From contig JAGHGS010000121.1 of the NCBI GenBank assembly GCA_017888105.1, positions 1 to 13,111 on the forward strand: 13,111 nucleotides of DNA, written 5' to 3'. The notes below the pieces were generated by a model. It did no database searches. It saw only the letters and a list, made by a program, of their open reading frames with translations, and was not told where the DNA came from. Source of the stretch: Bacilli bacterium. Lineage in GTDB: Bacteria > Bacillota_I > Bacilli_A > RF39 > UBA660. The position numbers were made by a program, and so were the translations under genes. Below are positions 6,495 to 13,111 of the stretch, one piece after another (position 1 is the first letter of the stretch; each line of letters opens with the position of its first letter).

Positions 6495-7359
6495 TTTGAT
6501 CACTCACTTTATTTTCTAACAAATTTTCATCAAGATATCGATAACAAAGTGCATTTGTACTTGATATAACACTTCTGCCTAATTCCCGTTCTAAATTTTC
6601 TTTGGCTCCTCTTGCAATGTTACCGACTCTTCTAGCTATTTCCTTATTTTCATCTAAACCATAAGGCTTATGCTCTTTCACTAATTCTCTAGTGGCAATC
6701 TCGCCTAGATCTGTTAAAGCTATTTCAATATCAGTCATGTTATCTCGGAGGGACTCTTTCCTAATCCCTTTAAAAACTTTATATTCTGATGCACTCATTT
6801 CAGACCAACTTTTGTAAATTTCGTTTGTTAATATTCCATATTCTAAAGGCTTGTTGATTCCACTTTCTTTCCAAATATCCGTTAATTTAAAACGATCAAC
6901 AATACCAGTAAGTCGCATCTTAATCCAATTATTGTCATATCCTTTGTTTTTATAATAAAGAATGGCTCTACTAATGGCGATTTCCGGATTAAAAACTTCA
7001 TCGACTCTTTCACTGCCAAGATTAGCTAACCATACTTTAAAAGGTTCCGCTTTAGGACTAGGAATAGATTCAACTAACCGAAATATTCCTTTTGTATCAA
7101 GCGTGTCAGTTTCTCTAAGCTTTCCATCTTGGGCTTTCATTTTCAACTGGTTAGTCTTACTAACCAGTTCACTTCCTTCTTTATTCAGCTTATTTTTTAA
7201 CCATTTCCAATAATTACGTGACTTTTGATAATCATTACCTGTTAAAGCCATAATTACATCTATAATACTAAAATAATATTCCTCTTTCGCATTATCCCAT
7301 ACGCTCCTGATAGAAGTATTTTCAAACAAATCAGTTATAACATTGAGTTTATCGTCCAT
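6487..7359 (-). CDS. Bro-N / DinD-like antirepressor-type protein
   Basis: This 290-aa protein resembles the Bro-N (prophage antirepressor) family. The N-terminal part (about 15-120) has SVWDNAKEEYYFSIIDVI, a YWKWLKNKL segment, then TDTLDTKGIFRLVESIPSP and the AEPFKVWLA motif typical of Bro-N proteins. The C-terminal half (about 190-275: YKVFKGIRKESLRDNMTD, IALTDLGEIATREL, and a VGNIARGAKENLERELG stretch) resembles the C-terminal part of the E. coli DNA-damage protein DinD. Function is not certain; DNA binding or interference with a repressor is possible. ATG at 7359 has AGGAGG 12 bases upstream, a rather long spacing. A sample at 7081-7140 has 22 of 60 G/C, somewhat above its neighbours, which may hint at transfer. 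It is the first gene of the comN-rel-dtd unit. Confidence 0.8.
   Translation of the reverse strand: MDDKLNVITDLFENTSIRSVWDNAKEEYYFSIIDVIMALTGNDYQKSRNYWKWLKNKLNKEGSELVSKTNQLKMKAQDGKLRETDTLDTKGIFRLVESIPSPKAEPFKVWLANLGSERVDEVFNPEIAISRAILYYKNKGYDNNWIKMRLTGIVDRFKLTDIWKESGINKPLEYGILTNEIYKSWSEMSASEYKVFKGIRKESLRDNMTDIEIALTDLGEIATRELVKEHKPYGLDENKEIARRVGNIARGAKENLERELGRSVISSTNALCYRYLDENLLENKVSDQNE
7145..7169. repeat. Perfect 10-bp inverted repeat inside the Bro-N gene
   Basis: AACTGGTTAG and CTAACCAGTT flank a 5-base loop. The repeat encodes part of ELVSKTNQL in the Bro-N domain. It could fold in mRNA or serve as an operator-like DNA site; coding constraint may account for some of it. Confidence 0.6.
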
Positions 7360-7456
7360 ATTATCACCATCCCTCCTTTTTATTTACTAAAATTCATTTC
7401 TTCTCATATATTTAATTATATACTAAAAGAACTAATTTTAAAAGGGGGAGTAGCAT
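7360..7456. promoter_or_regulatory. Divergent intergenic promoter region
   Basis: This 97-bp, very AT-rich gap separates the Bro-N/comN/rel unit from the flippase gene and must hold both promoters. A TATAAT at 7415-7420 reads on the minus strand, but its -35 (TTTTAA at 17 bp) is poor. TATACT at 7418-7423 on the plus strand overlaps it and also lacks a good -35. The two -10 elements overlapping would couple the two directions; weakly supported. Confidence 0.35.
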
Positions 7457-8746
7457 TTGAAGAACAAATTTTTGCAAGCAACTTTTATTTTGATGATTGG
7501 TGGGCTTGTTACAAAACTTTTAGGATTTGCAATACGTATCATTTATACAAGAATGGTTGGAAGTGATGCAATTAACCTTTATTCTTTAGTTATGCCTACT
7601 TATTCTCTATTACTTACGATTGCTACCCTTTCATTACCTGTTGTTATATCCAAGCTAATTAGTGAAAATAGAACGAAAAGTATTAAGATCTTATCTAGTG
7701 CTACGATTATTACTCTTATTTTAAATTTGATTGTAATTACTATTATATATTTTACAAAAGATTTTATTGCTGGTACTCTTTTAAATGATGAGCGATGTAG
7801 TGTTTTATTAATGGCAATGGCTCTTACTTTTCCTTTTGTATCTATTTCTAGTATTTTAAAGGGATATTTTTATGGGAAACAAAAGATGGCACCTCATACT
7901 ATTTCAAATATTATAGAACAAATTGTTAGAATGGCTTTAATATTTTTAATTATTCCTACGCTTGTAAATAAAGGAATTGTTTATTCTGTTATGGGTCTCA
8001 TTTTAATCAGTATCGCATCAGAATTAGCAAGTATTTTTACTTTCTTATTTTTCTTACCTAAAAAATTTAAAATTACCAAAAATGATTTAAAACCAGACAT
8101 GAAGACTGCTAAGGAAATCCTTAGTATATCTGTTCCTACTGTATCAGGAAGATTAGTTGGTAATATTGGCTTCTTTTTTGAACCAATTATTTTAACGAAT
8201 GTTTTACTTTTTGCGGGATATTCCATGGATTTTATCTTAAATGAATATGGAGCTTATAATGCTTATACCATTTCTCTTTTATCTATGCCCTCTTTTTTTA
8301 TTGCGGCAATATCATCAAGTCTTCTTCCGGAAATTTCCAAATTCTTTTATCATAAAAATTATGAAATGGTTAAAAGAAGACTGAAACAAGCGATAATTTT
8401 ATCTTTTATTGTGGGACTTATTTTTTCTAGTTTTATTTACTTATTTCGGGAACCATTACTATCAACTTTATATAATACAACAAAAGGAAGTGAATATATT
8501 GAAATACTAGCACCGTTTTTTGTTTTGTTTTATTTAGAGGGACCACTTCAAAGTGTATTGCAAGCGATTGGAAAAGCAAAAACTACCATGTTTATTACGA
8601 TGGTAGCTGTTATTACAAAATTAGTATCTATGGCTATTTTATCATTATGTCATATTGGTATGTATTCTTTAGTGATTGCAGAAATTATTGATATATTCAT
8701 TATTGTTATTTTATGTGTGAAAGCAATTAGAAAAGAGTTGTATTAG
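7457..8746 (+). CDS. SpoVB/MurJ-like lipid-linked oligosaccharide flippase
   Basis: An integral membrane protein of the MOP exporter superfamily (polysaccharide synthesis / SpoVB group), predicted to flip lipid-linked cell-wall or polysaccharide precursors across the membrane. The N-terminus is the SpoVB-type pattern: ILMIGGLVTKLLGFAIRIIY, then LYSLVMPTYSLLLTIATLSL and PVVISKLISE. About a dozen hydrophobic segments span the 429 aa; B. subtilis SpoVB is about 518 aa, so this is a shorter version, probably with fewer helices. The start is TTG at 7457, supported by GGGGGAG six bases upstream. It is divergent from the comN-rel unit, as I recall spoVB being near comN in B. subtilis. Its TAG stop overlaps the stop of the minus-strand fragment at 8743. 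Sporulation cannot be inferred from this one gene. Confidence 0.9.
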   Translation: MKNKFLQATFILMIGGLVTKLLGFAIRIIYTRMVGSDAINLYSLVMPTYSLLLTIATLSLPVVISKLISENRTKSIKILSSATIITLILNLIVITIIYFTKDFIAGTLLNDERCSVLLMAMALTFPFVSISSILKGYFYGKQKMAPHTISNIIEQIVRMALIFLIIPTLVNKGIVYSVMGLILISIASELASIFTFLFFLPKKFKITKNDLKPDMKTAKEILSISVPTVSGRLVGNIGFFFEPIILTNVLLFAGYSMDFILNEYGAYNAYTISLLSMPSFFIAAISSSLLPEISKFFYHKNYEMVKRRLKQAIILSFIVGLIFSSFIYLFREPLLSTLYNTTKGSEYIEILAPFFVLFYLEGPLQSVLQAIGKAKTTMFITMVAVITKLVSMAILSLCHIGMYSLVIAEIIDIFIIVILCVKAIRKELY

Positions 8747-8969
8747 GAAACGACGAATGGAGTTTCGGACGTGCCATCTCCACCGGAAAATTGTATACTA
8801 GCCTTCAGATTTATTACTGGGCGCACACCATTCACGTACGTCACGTAGCTGTTCGTGCTGCTGAGGGTGTCATTTGAAAACACAGAGAACACATAAACAA
8901 GATCACTGTAAAAGTAGAACGGAGGTATGGTCCAGTAGGAAATTACTTGTATAGAGGGATTTGATTTTC
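8743..8969 (-). pseudogene. Orphan 3' fragment of a surface-protein gene
   Basis: An open frame of about 75 codons without start codon ends in TAA at 8743-8745. It reads SYWTIPPFYFYSDLVYVFSV, then a serine/threonine/asparagine-rich stretch, NGVRPVINLKASIQFSGGDG and TSETPFVVS. This pattern (YWT..P ... GVRPVINLK ... GGDGTxxxPxVV) resembles, from memory, C-termini of large secreted or pilin-like surface proteins of uncultured low-GC Firmicutes. The stretch 8751-8960 holds 94 G/C in 210 bases (about 45%) with codons such as AGC, ACG, GTG, CTC and CGC, unlike its neighbours (13 of 60 G/C at 8341-8400). The frame is uninterrupted. It fills exactly the gap between two convergent genes and has no promoter or ribosome site of its own. 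It could be a decayed insertion or a silent recombination cassette. Confidence 0.7.
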
Positions 8970-8974
8970 TTGCA

Positions 8975-9796
8975 TTAATTTTTTCCTTTTTTGTATTTGT
9001 ATAAAACAGATGGTCTATGTCCTTCCCCTGTTTTTACATATTCTGTTTTTTCTACTTTATCTGCAATCATTCTTCGAAATGCTGGATCTAGTAACTTTTT
9101 ATTTAATATGACTTCATATACTTGTTGTAAATCTCCTAAAGCAAAATATTTAGGCATCATATTAAAGACTATGTGGGTATAACCAATTTTGTTTTTTAAT
9201 CTCTCAATTCCGGACCAAATTACTAATGGATGATCAAATGCTAAAGAATCATTTTCTAAAACTGTAAATTTATAACGATCCGTTGTTTGCTCTTTTAAAG
9301 TTTTACCGATTGTAAATTTTATTTGTTCTTTACCATTATCAAGTATGACTAAAACATCTTTTTCACTTTCAAAATAAGTTACATTAAACCAAGAAGCATT
9401 TTTATGAAGTTTTTCTTGTAGTTTATTTTTATCTACTAAAGCAATATAAGAAGTTGATACAACACGCATACGTGGATCTCTATTTATGCTTCCAAAAGTA
9501 TATAATTGCTCTAAATAGATATTGTGAAGGTTTGTTTCTCTGGCTAAAATTCTTTTAGGACAATCTTCTAAATCTTCATGAATATCTAAAAATCCTCCTG
9601 GTAAACACCACTTGTCTTTAAATGGATAATCATCTCTTTTTACAAGTAAAATACTCATATATTTTTTACTAGATTTCCGGTAGTTTTCTTCTGCTTTGGT
9701 ACTAACACTTAAAAGTAAAATATCGGTCGTCATAGATAGCTTTTCAAAAGCATTTGAATCATAAGCAGCTAAAAATTCTTCTTCATTTTTATACAT
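8975..9796 (-). CDS. nrtR: NrtR-type Nudix transcriptional regulator
   Basis: A 273-aa protein with an N-terminal Nudix domain and a C-terminal winged helix, the NrtR/NadQ design; known members sense ADP-ribose or related NAD metabolites and control NAD genes. The Nudix box (68-90) begins GGFLDIHEDLED but reads R82-I-L-A-R86-E87 where active enzymes have RExxEE, so hydrolysis is doubtful and ligand sensing likely. RDPRMRVVSTSYIALV (107-122) is a family pattern. The wHTH region (about 185-273) has LAFDHPLVIWSGIERLKNKI, then YTHIVFNMMPKYFALGDLQ, VYEVIL and a basic end. ATG at 9796 follows GAGGTG. It is the last gene of the prs-rlmN-nadDK unit, 24 bp after the fusion gene, so it is likely autoregulating, though no operator was identified. 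An ADP-ribose hydrolase role is the alternative. Confidence 0.88.
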   Translation of the reverse strand: MYKNEEEFLAAYDSNAFEKLSMTTDILLLSVSTKAEENYRKSSKKYMSILLVKRDDYPFKDKWCLPGGFLDIHEDLEDCPKRILARETNLHNIYLEQLYTFGSINRDPRMRVVSTSYIALVDKNKLQEKLHKNASWFNVTYFESEKDVLVILDNGKEQIKFTIGKTLKEQTTDRYKFTVLENDSLAFDHPLVIWSGIERLKNKIGYTHIVFNMMPKYFALGDLQQVYEVILNKKLLDPAFRRMIADKVEKTEYVKTGEGHRPSVLYKYKKGKN

Positions 9797-9813
9797 TTTT
9801 ACACCTCTATTCT
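9796..9813 (-). promoter_or_regulatory. 18-nt leader shared with prs
   Basis: AGAATAGAGGTGTAAAAA immediately before the nrtR start is identical to 13090-13107 in front of prs. It contains the ribosome site GAGGTG. Whether it is more than a similar ribosome site is open. Confidence 0.5.
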
Positions 9814-9820
9814 TAATAAA

Positions 9821-11230
9821 TTAGTTGTATCCTATTAATTTATTATTTACTGTTTTAATAAAGTTTGAATCATTCATCTTTAGACATTTAATTTTTCTAT
9901 TTTCTAATTTTACTTCTATTTTTAAACAATTATTTATTTCTAAATTATTTCCATCTATCGTTAAGAATAAATCTTGTTCTTTGGTATTGGGAGTAAAGAA
10001 AATCGTTTTATATTCTGGGATAATTACGGAATTTGTTAAACTTTTATATATTTTGTTATTTAAAGGAGCAATTGGGGTAATGGATAGTGTGTTTAAAGTA
10101 TTATCAATGATACTTCCACCATAACATATATTATAGGCTGTACTTCCAGTTGATGAACTAATTAATATACCATCACCATGATAATTTTCTAATAATTGTC
10201 TATCTACATGAATAAGAGCATCTAGTACTTTAAATTTTGCATCCCTAATTACAATTTCATTTAAAAAGTTAAATTCTTCTTTCTTTTGGTCCGTTGTAAT
10301 TACACCTTCGCCAATGGATATTTCTTCTATTTTATAATCATTTTCCTCTAATCTTTTAAGAAAGTTGGGGCAATCCCTTATATCTATTTCTTGTAAAAAG
10401 CCAAGCGTTCCGGCATTAATGCCGACATAATAAATATTCGGATTGAAGTTTGTTTCATTTACCATTTTTAAGAATGACCCATCTCCACCAATTGATATAG
10501 CTAAATCATAGCCTTCATCTACTAGTTCAAAATTGTAGTGTATTAAATCCGATTCTAAACGCTTAGCAACATTTCTACTTTTTTCATTATCATTTACAAA
10601 TAATTTTATCTTGTTTATTTTTCTTTCCATGTTTTCCTCTTCTTTATATAAATTTTTCTCTTGTATATATTTTAACACAAACTTATCTATATTTTTTAAA
10701 AATAAGTGTGAAAATTGAGATTTTTTTAATTTTTTACGTATTTTAGTAGATGAAATAGAAGATGAAGAAATATTAGCAAAGATTACATTTTTATTAGAAT
10801 TTGTAGTTTTTTTCCCTCTTTTTATTACTAATAATTTATAAGTATTTAAAATATATTCATAGTTTTTCCAAGTTTTCATTTCTCTTAAATTATCTGCCCC
10901 ACAAATGAAATATATTTCTGCATCAGGATATACTTTTTTAAAATGATCTAGCACTTCATAGGTATAACTACTTTTTTCTTGTTCATAATTAGATACTTCT
11001 AAATCAGGGTATTTTTTAGTCATAATTTTTAACATATCTAACCGATATTTGATATTGATTAAACCTTTTTTGTTATAACCATTTCCTGCAGGAACAAAAA
11101 TTACTTTATCTAAATAGCCTTTCTTTATTAGTTTTAGAGCAATATTTAAATGCATTTTGTGAGGTGGATTAAAGCATCCACCTAATATTCCTATTTTTGA
11201 TGGCTTTTTAACCAATTTTGAACATACCAT
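9821..11230 (-). CDS. NadD-NadK fusion: NaMN adenylyltransferase plus NAD kinase
   Basis: One frame of 469 aa encodes two NAD enzymes. Residues 1-195 are NadD (NaMN + ATP to deamido-NAD): GGCFNPPHKMH at 17-27 (HxGH normally; here HKMH), CGADNLREMKTW, and ISSTKIRK at 159-166. It ends in KYIQEKNLY, a natural NadD terminus. After a short KEEEN link, residues 201-469 are NAD kinase: GGDGSFLK from 248, GINAGTLGFLQ, NE, GDG, TGSTAY at 361-366 and ITPIAPL. Both are of usual length. Met201 (ATG at 10630) has AGAGGA upstream, so separate NadK may also be made. The start is uncertain: the ATG at 11230 overlaps the radical SAM gene by 40 bp; an ATG at 11242 lies directly on the GGAGG and is unlikely; TTG at 11215 is possible. 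The genes around it fit NAD(P) synthesis. Confidence 0.92.
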   Translation of the reverse strand: MVCSKLVKKPSKIGILGGCFNPPHKMHLNIALKLIKKGYLDKVIFVPAGNGYNKKGLINIKYRLDMLKIMTKKYPDLEVSNYEQEKSSYTYEVLDHFKKVYPDAEIYFICGADNLREMKTWKNYEYILNTYKLLVIKRGKKTTNSNKNVIFANISSSSISSTKIRKKLKKSQFSHLFLKNIDKFVLKYIQEKNLYKEEENMERKINKIKLFVNDNEKSRNVAKRLESDLIHYNFELVDEGYDLAISIGGDGSFLKMVNETNFNPNIYYVGINAGTLGFLQEIDIRDCPNFLKRLEENDYKIEEISIGEGVITTDQKKEEFNFLNEIVIRDAKFKVLDALIHVDRQLLENYHGDGILISSSTGSTAYNICYGGSIIDNTLNTLSITPIAPLNNKIYKSLTNSVIIPEYKTIFFTPNTKEQDLFLTIDGNNLEINNCLKIEVKLENRKIKCLKMNDSNFIKTVNNKLIGYN

Positions 11231-12078
11231 AATTGACCACATCCTCCACCTATATCATCTTGGCCAGCTGGATCAAACATTCTTACATTATATCCCTTAG
11301 CTAAAAATTTATCTTGAAATTCTTTTATGATGTCAAGATTACGAAAAGCAGCTTCTTTCATGTTTTCATCTTTAGAACAAACTACACTGAAAGTGAAATT
11401 GAATACGACTGGAGAAAAAATTTGTGTAAGATTGATAAAATCTTGCTTAGTATTGTTTGCTCCATCAACACAGTAATTTAAGAATGGTTTTCGACCTGTT
11501 TTTGTCCACCATATGATACCAGCATCTCTAATTTTTTCTAAGTTCATTTTTTTGTGAAAAGGGATTAATTTATTTCTTGCTTCATCATTTGATTTATGAA
11601 TCGAAAATTGTAAACCTACTTTCTTGATTTTTTTAGAGATATCAATTATTTTTTTAAATACTTCATCATTATCACAGCCAATGGTAGATAATAAGAGTTC
11701 TGCCTGATCATATTTTTTATTTAATACGATAATTGCTTTTTCTACTTCGTCCCAATTTAGCATTGGTTCTCCCATACTCATGAACATAAATTGTAATTTC
11801 TCACATTTATCATTAATATCTTTTATTAAATTTTTGTCTCTTAAAACTGTATCTATTTGTTCTACTATTTCATCACTTGTTAAATTTCTAATAAATTTTG
11901 CTCCCGTTCCACAAAAAGTGCATCCGACAGGACAACCACTCATTACACTACAACATATTACTGTCCTTTTATAGAAACTTTGATATTGATATAGTACTGC
12001 TTCGGCGACCATATCTTCCTTTGTAAATACGTATTTCCAAACATTATTGGTACTTCCAGTAAATATTTTATAATTCAT
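11191..12078 (-). CDS. RlmN-like radical SAM protein, short form
   Basis: A 295-aa relative of RlmN, the radical SAM enzyme that methylates adenine 2503 of 23S rRNA and A37 of some tRNAs. The cluster motif is C49-PVG-C53-TF-C56. C42 lies seven residues before it, like C118 of E. coli RlmN, and C280 in GGGCGQLW matches the methyl-carrying C355. MSMGEPMLNW, LLLSTIG and LQFSIHKSNDEARNKLIP are also RlmN-like. The N-terminal accessory domain is reduced: about 41 residues precede C42, against roughly 115 in E. coli. It may be a paralog with another substrate, so no symbol is given. ATG at 12078 follows AGAGGA. It is 21 bp after prs, and its end overlaps the NadD-NadK start, so it is co-expressed with NAD genes. 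Confidence 0.87.
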   Translation of the reverse strand: MNYKIFTGSTNNVWKYVFTKEDMVAEAVLYQYQSFYKRTVICCSVMSGCPVGCTFCGTGAKFIRNLTSDEIVEQIDTVLRDKNLIKDINDKCEKLQFMFMSMGEPMLNWDEVEKAIIVLNKKYDQAELLLSTIGCDNDEVFKKIIDISKKIKKVGLQFSIHKSNDEARNKLIPFHKKMNLEKIRDAGIIWWTKTGRKPFLNYCVDGANNTKQDFINLTQIFSPVVFNFTFSVVCSKDENMKEAAFRNLDIIKEFQDKFLAKGYNVRMFDPAGQDDIGGGCGQLWYVQNWLKSHQK

Positions 12079-12099
12079 CTTTTTTCCTCTTTTCTATAT

Positions 12100-13089
12100 T
12101 TATTTAATTACTTCTGCTATACATTCTGTACAATTTACTTTATAAAACCATGGGGTTTCTTTTAATTTGTTTGGAATGTAAGATAAATTCGTTGAGTAAA
12201 GTCTCGTAAACAATCCTTTTTCATAAGCATCAATAAATTTATTTATACCTTCTGTAAATAAAGAGAAAGTGGCTACAAAATAAATTTTATTTGCTCCTTC
12301 TTTTTTTAATTTTTCGGCTATTTCTAACATAGATGAACCACTAGCTATCATATCATCTACAATTAATATATCTTTTCCTTTCACAGAAGGGCCTAAATAT
12401 AAATGTTCAATAATTGGATTTTTACCATTTATTACTTTACTTAAATCTCTTCTTTTATAGCATACGCCGACATCACAATTTAGTATTTCAGCATAAATTT
12501 TGCCTCTTTCCATCGCTCCCATATCAGGACTAACTACTAATATATCTTCTATTTCTTCTTCTTTTATTTTATCGGTAATCATTTTAGTTGGATAATAATT
12601 TTCAAAAGGAAGGCGAGGAATGGCATTACATATACTGGGGTCATGGGCATCAAAAGTGATAATTTTGTTTACACCCATATTTTGTAATTCTTGAAGAGCG
12701 ATTGCACAATCTAGAGATTCATTCCCTTTTCTTTTGTGTTGTCTTGATTCATATAATAGAGGCATGATTACATTAATTTTTGATGCATTTCCACTCGTTG
12801 CAGCGATTCCTCTTTTGATATCCATAAAATGTTCATCTGGTGACATGTAATGGATTTGATCATGAAGGAGGTAGTTTTCTTCATAATTACCAACATCACT
12901 TAAAATGTATAATGTTGTATCATTTAAATTTTCTTTTATAACTAATTTTCCTTCCCCATTGCTAAAACGATTTATTTCATATTTTAAAAGAAAAGATTCT
13001 TTGGTATTGTATTTTCTTTGCAATTCTTCGTTTATTTTGTTTCCTACTTCTTTCATGTTTGGCATTACTAATATTTTCATTTTTTTCAT
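12100..13089 (-). CDS. prs: Ribose-phosphate pyrophosphokinase (PRPP synthetase), divergent
   Basis: It makes PRPP from ribose 5-phosphate and ATP, the precursor for nucleotides and for nicotinate mononucleotide. At 329 aa it is slightly longer than common Prs (about 315). Visible: RFSNGE (41-46; FADGE or FSDGE usually), RQ at 116-117 of the ATP loop, H149 in FDAHDP, VVSPDMGAMERG (185-196), KRR at 212-214 of the catalytic flexible loop, and the PRPP loop IVDDMIASGSS (243-253), where the usual DTAGT/DTGGT is changed to ASGSS. Catalytic positions look kept, but the sequence is divergent, so a special paralog is possible. ATG at 13089 follows GAGGTG by six bases. It appears to be first in the visible prs-rlmN-nadDK-nrtR unit; its promoter lies outside the window. 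Confidence 0.9.
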   Translation of the reverse strand: MKKMKILVMPNMKEVGNKINEELQRKYNTKESFLLKYEINRFSNGEGKLVIKENLNDTTLYILSDVGNYEENYLLHDQIHYMSPDEHFMDIKRGIAATSGNASKINVIMPLLYESRQHKRKGNESLDCAIALQELQNMGVNKIITFDAHDPSICNAIPRLPFENYYPTKMITDKIKEEEIEDILVVSPDMGAMERGKIYAEILNCDVGVCYKRRDLSKVINGKNPIIEHLYLGPSVKGKDILIVDDMIASGSSMLEIAEKLKKEGANKIYFVATFSLFTEGINKFIDAYEKGLFTRLYSTNLSYIPNKLKETPWFYKVNCTECIAEVIK

Positions 13090-13107
13090 TTTTTACACCT
13101 CTATTCT
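13090..13107 (-). promoter_or_regulatory. 18-nt leader shared with nrtR
   Basis: The same AGAATAGAGGTGTAAAAA as at 9796-9813, one base further from the start codon. It contains the prs ribosome site. Confidence 0.5.
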
Positions 13108-13111
13108 AGCC

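Noticed and set aside
7981..8226. Minus-strand open frame of 81 codons inside the flippase gene
   Set aside because: It is a shadow of the flippase frame, without ribosome site or recognisable product.
8747..8974. Bidirectional terminator between the convergent genes
   Set aside because: No hairpin with a T-run was found by eye in either direction; the stretch is coding-like on the minus strand.
8747..8974. Integron cassette or insertion sequence remnant
   Set aside because: No terminal inverted repeats, flanking direct repeats, attC-like sites or transposase-like codons were seen.
9825..10124. Plus-strand open frame of 99 codons opposite the NadK part
   Set aside because: It is antisense to strongly conserved NadK motifs and has no ribosome site; AT-rich DNA readily gives such frames.
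1..13111. CRISPR array, tRNA or rRNA genes
   Set aside because: No regularly spaced repeats and no cloverleaf or rRNA motifs were recognised; the intergenic gaps are short.

Overview
The window looks like chromosome of an AT-rich, low-GC Gram-positive bacterium of the Bacilli/Tenericutes neighbourhood, possibly one of the uncultured gut lineages such as RF39; that placement is inference. The grounds are the very AT-rich sequence, strong AGGAGG ribosome sites, a T-box riboswitch, a SpoVB-type flippase, ComN and Rel. Several genes start with GTG or TTG. Tryptophan is encoded by TGG inside full-length genes and one gene stops at TGA, so the Mycoplasma code is not in use. No rRNA, tRNA, CRISPR array or insertion sequence was seen.

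Left and middle part (1-8746): minus-strand genes read, in transcription order, Bro-N/DinD-like protein, comN, rel, dtd, an unknown 197-aa protein, an unknown 216-aa protein, a T-box leader, a degenerate HisRS-like gene, and aspS (cut by the window start). A SpoVB-like flippase is divergent on the plus strand. From memory, this is the B. subtilis gene order spoVB / comN ... relA-dtd ... hisS-aspS, so the segment is a conserved Bacilli translation and stress block with local changes. The changes are the striking part: the gene at the hisS position keeps the HisRS fold regions but has lost the active-site motifs; the T-box reads as aspartate-specific; Rel has HExxNN where the hydrolase normally has HDxxED; and a Bro-N gene and two related unknown genes occupy positions inside the block.

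Positions 8743-8969: between the convergent flippase and Nudix genes lies a short, much more GC-rich stretch (94 G/C in 210 bases, about 45%). On the minus strand it encodes the C-terminal end of a surface-type protein with no start codon.

Right part (8975-13111): a tight minus-strand operon of a PRPP synthetase, an RlmN-like radical SAM enzyme, a NadD-NadK fusion, and an NrtR-type Nudix regulator. Its theme is NAD(P) synthesis: PRPP supply, nicotinate mononucleotide adenylylation, NAD phosphorylation, and a regulator of the family that senses ADP-ribose.
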